The notes under the pieces are model-generated. The model was given only the letters and a program-made list of their open reading frames with translations, made no database searches and was not told the origin of the DNA. From contig RDYO01000024.1 of NCBI GenBank assembly GCA_004293385.1, positions 1 through 6,119 of the forward strand: a DNA stretch of 6,119 nt. The letters are read 5' to 3'. Below, piece by piece: positions 5,133 to 6,119 of this stretch (the stretch's first letter is position 1; the number at the start of each line of letters is the position of its first letter). Source of the DNA: Verrucomicrobiota bacterium (GTDB lineage Bacteria > Verrucomicrobiota > Verrucomicrobiia > Opitutales > UBA953). The position numbers were made by a program, and so were the translations under genes.

Positions 5133-6059
5133 ATGCCGCGCGATCCCGGCCAGACTTCCCGACTCATCCGCCGTCTCCGCTGGGACGAGCTGGATCGCGC
5201 GTGGTTGCTCCGCTTCGTCGAGTTCGCCCGCGACGAAGACCTCGCCGGCCTGGGCCTCGCGCAGCGTCCGGCCCGCCTCGGCGATCCTTCCGCCGCGCTC
5301 CTCGTCGGCGCCGAACGCGCCCGCGCCCGCGTGGTCGCCCGTCGCCCGATGGTCCTCGCCGGACTCGGCCTGCTCGAGATCGTCTTCGCCGCCTACGGCG
5401 GCCGTTGCCGCGCGACGCTGCTCGTCGCCGACGGGCAGCATGTGCCGGCCGGCACGGCCGTCGCCGAAGTCGAAGGACCCGCGGCCGAACTGCTCTCGGC
5501 CGAACGGATCCTCCTGAATTTCCTCCAGCGTCTCTGCGGCGTCGCCACGCACACGCACGCCCACGTGCGCGCCCTGGGGTCTTCGCCGACGAAGCTCCTC
5601 GATACGCGCAAGACGACGCCGGGCTTCCGCATGCTCGAGAAGTACGCCGTCGGGCAGGGCGGCGGCTACAACCACCGGCTCGGGCTCTTCGACCGCATCA
5701 TGGTGAAGGACAACCATCTCGCGGCCGGCGGCGCTACCGCCGGCGAACGGCTCACTTCGCTCGTGCTCCGCGCCCGCGCCGAGCGCCCCGATCTTCTCGT
5801 CGAGGTCGAGGTCGACCGTCTCGACCAGCTCGAACCGGCGCTCGCCGCCGGCGCCGACGTGGTGCTGCTCGACAACTTCTCCTTCGCCGATCTCCGCGAA
5901 GCAATTCCGCTCCTCCGCGGTCGGGCCTGGTCCGAAGTCAGCGGCGGCGTGAGTCTGGATTCTTTACCGGAGATCGGCGCGCTCACGCCCGACTTCGTCT
6001 CGAGCGGCGCGCTCACCCATGCGGCGCCGTGGTGCGATATCGGGCTCGACTGGCTCTGA
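5133..6059 (+). CDS. nadC: Nicotinate-nucleotide pyrophosphorylase (carboxylating), quinolinate phosphoribosyltransferase
   Basis: Converts quinolinate and PRPP to nicotinate mononucleotide, CO2 and pyrophosphate in de novo NAD synthesis. The 308 residues show the family's motifs in order: ERILLNFLQRLCGVAT (124-139, R133 at the quinolinate site), DTRKTTPGFR (157-166, R159/K160), the GGGYNHRLGLFD stretch (176-187, H181/R182), KDNH (192-195), EVEV (224-227, acidic metal/PRPP residues), LLDNF (245-249), SGG (270-272) and SSGALTHAAPWCDIGLDW at the end. All expected active-site residues are present. It is some 20-30 residues longer than typical NadC (about 280), with an arginine-rich N-terminus and an apparent small insertion before residue 50; the usual GDxTT motif reads GDPSA. 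A probable birA follows after 4 nt, a common nadC neighbour. Neither nadA nor nadB is in the window. Confidence 0.96.
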   Translation: MPRDPGQTSRLIRRLRWDELDRAWLLRFVEFARDEDLAGLGLAQRPARLGDPSAALLVGAERARARVVARRPMVLAGLGLLEIVFAAYGGRCRATLLVADGQHVPAGTAVAEVEGPAAELLSAERILLNFLQRLCGVATHTHAHVRALGSSPTKLLDTRKTTPGFRMLEKYAVGQGGGYNHRLGLFDRIMVKDNHLAAGGATAGERLTSLVLRARAERPDLLVEVEVDRLDQLEPALAAGADVVLLDNFSFADLREAIPLLRGRAWSEVSGGVSLDSLPEIGALTPDFVSSGALTHAAPWCDIGLDWL

Positions 6060-6063
6060 CCTC

Positions 6064-6119
6064 ATGGCGGACCTCGACAGCAGCATCCTCCTGGCCTTCC
6101 TTGAAGCGGAGGGCGAACC
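6064..6119 (+). CDS. birA: Probable biotin ligase/biotin operon repressor, first 18 codons (runs off right edge)
   Basis: Only 18 residues are visible (M-A-D-L-D-S-S-I-L-L-A-F-L-E-A-E-G-E). They resemble the first helix of the N-terminal winged helix-turn-helix (HTH_11) domain of BirA: a short polar lead, I-L-x-x-L-L-type hydrophobic spacing, then a small acidic/glycine turn. The position 4 nt after nadC fits, since birA follows nadC in many bacteria. Another protein starting with a similar winged helix is possible, and the catalytic ligase domain lies outside the window. No Shine-Dalgarno is seen; translation may be coupled to nadC. Confidence 0.5.
   Translation, partial: MADLDSSILLAFLEAEGE

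Noticed and set aside
3309..5717. 802-codon open frame on the minus strand across grpE, dnaJ and nadC
   Set aside because: It lies antisense to three firmly identified genes. Its composition (Ala, Gly, Val, Glu, Asp, Arg) is what GC-biased third positions produce on the opposite strand, and it has no recognisable motif.

Overview
This 6.1 kb window is ordinary chromosomal housekeeping sequence from a GC-rich bacterium. Coding regions show strong third-position G/C preference and intergenic gaps are short. Most starts have no clear Shine-Dalgarno sequence. The gene set, the apparent lack of dnaK between grpE and dnaJ, and the style of the small lipoprotein and AsmA-like protein suggest Verrucomicrobiota (possibly Opitutales). 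That placement is inference; no marker in the window proves it. I see no mobile element, CRISPR array, RNA gene, phage gene or clear sign of recent transfer.

Left block, minus strand (positions 2036 down to 1): hisG, then an N-carbamoylputrescine amidase (aguB type), then the first 87 codons of an agmatine deiminase (aguA type) that runs off the left edge. The gaps are only 10 and 8 nt, so the three genes are probably one transcript. Together aguA and aguB convert agmatine to putrescine. HisG is the long form with its own regulatory C-terminal domain and starts histidine biosynthesis.

Middle: a 98 bp divergent intergenic region (2037-2134) separates hisG from a small plus-strand lipoprotein gene (2135-2518) of unknown function. 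That gene is closed by a textbook intrinsic terminator (2550-2583), preceded by a second small hairpin, so it is probably monocistronic.

Right block, plus strand (2681-6119): a short membrane-anchored AsmA-like protein, then grpE, dnaJ, nadC and the first 18 codons of a probable birA (biotin ligase/repressor). Gaps are 4, 9, 39 and 4 nt. The chaperone pair grpE/dnaJ would serve a DnaK encoded elsewhere; nadC makes nicotinate mononucleotide for NAD. A strong GNRA-loop hairpin without a U-tract fills the dnaJ-nadC gap.

I did not find a convincing novel system. The items most worth a second look are the short AsmA-like protein leading into a chaperone operon, the small lipoprotein, the divergent GrpE and the dnaJ-nadC hairpin.
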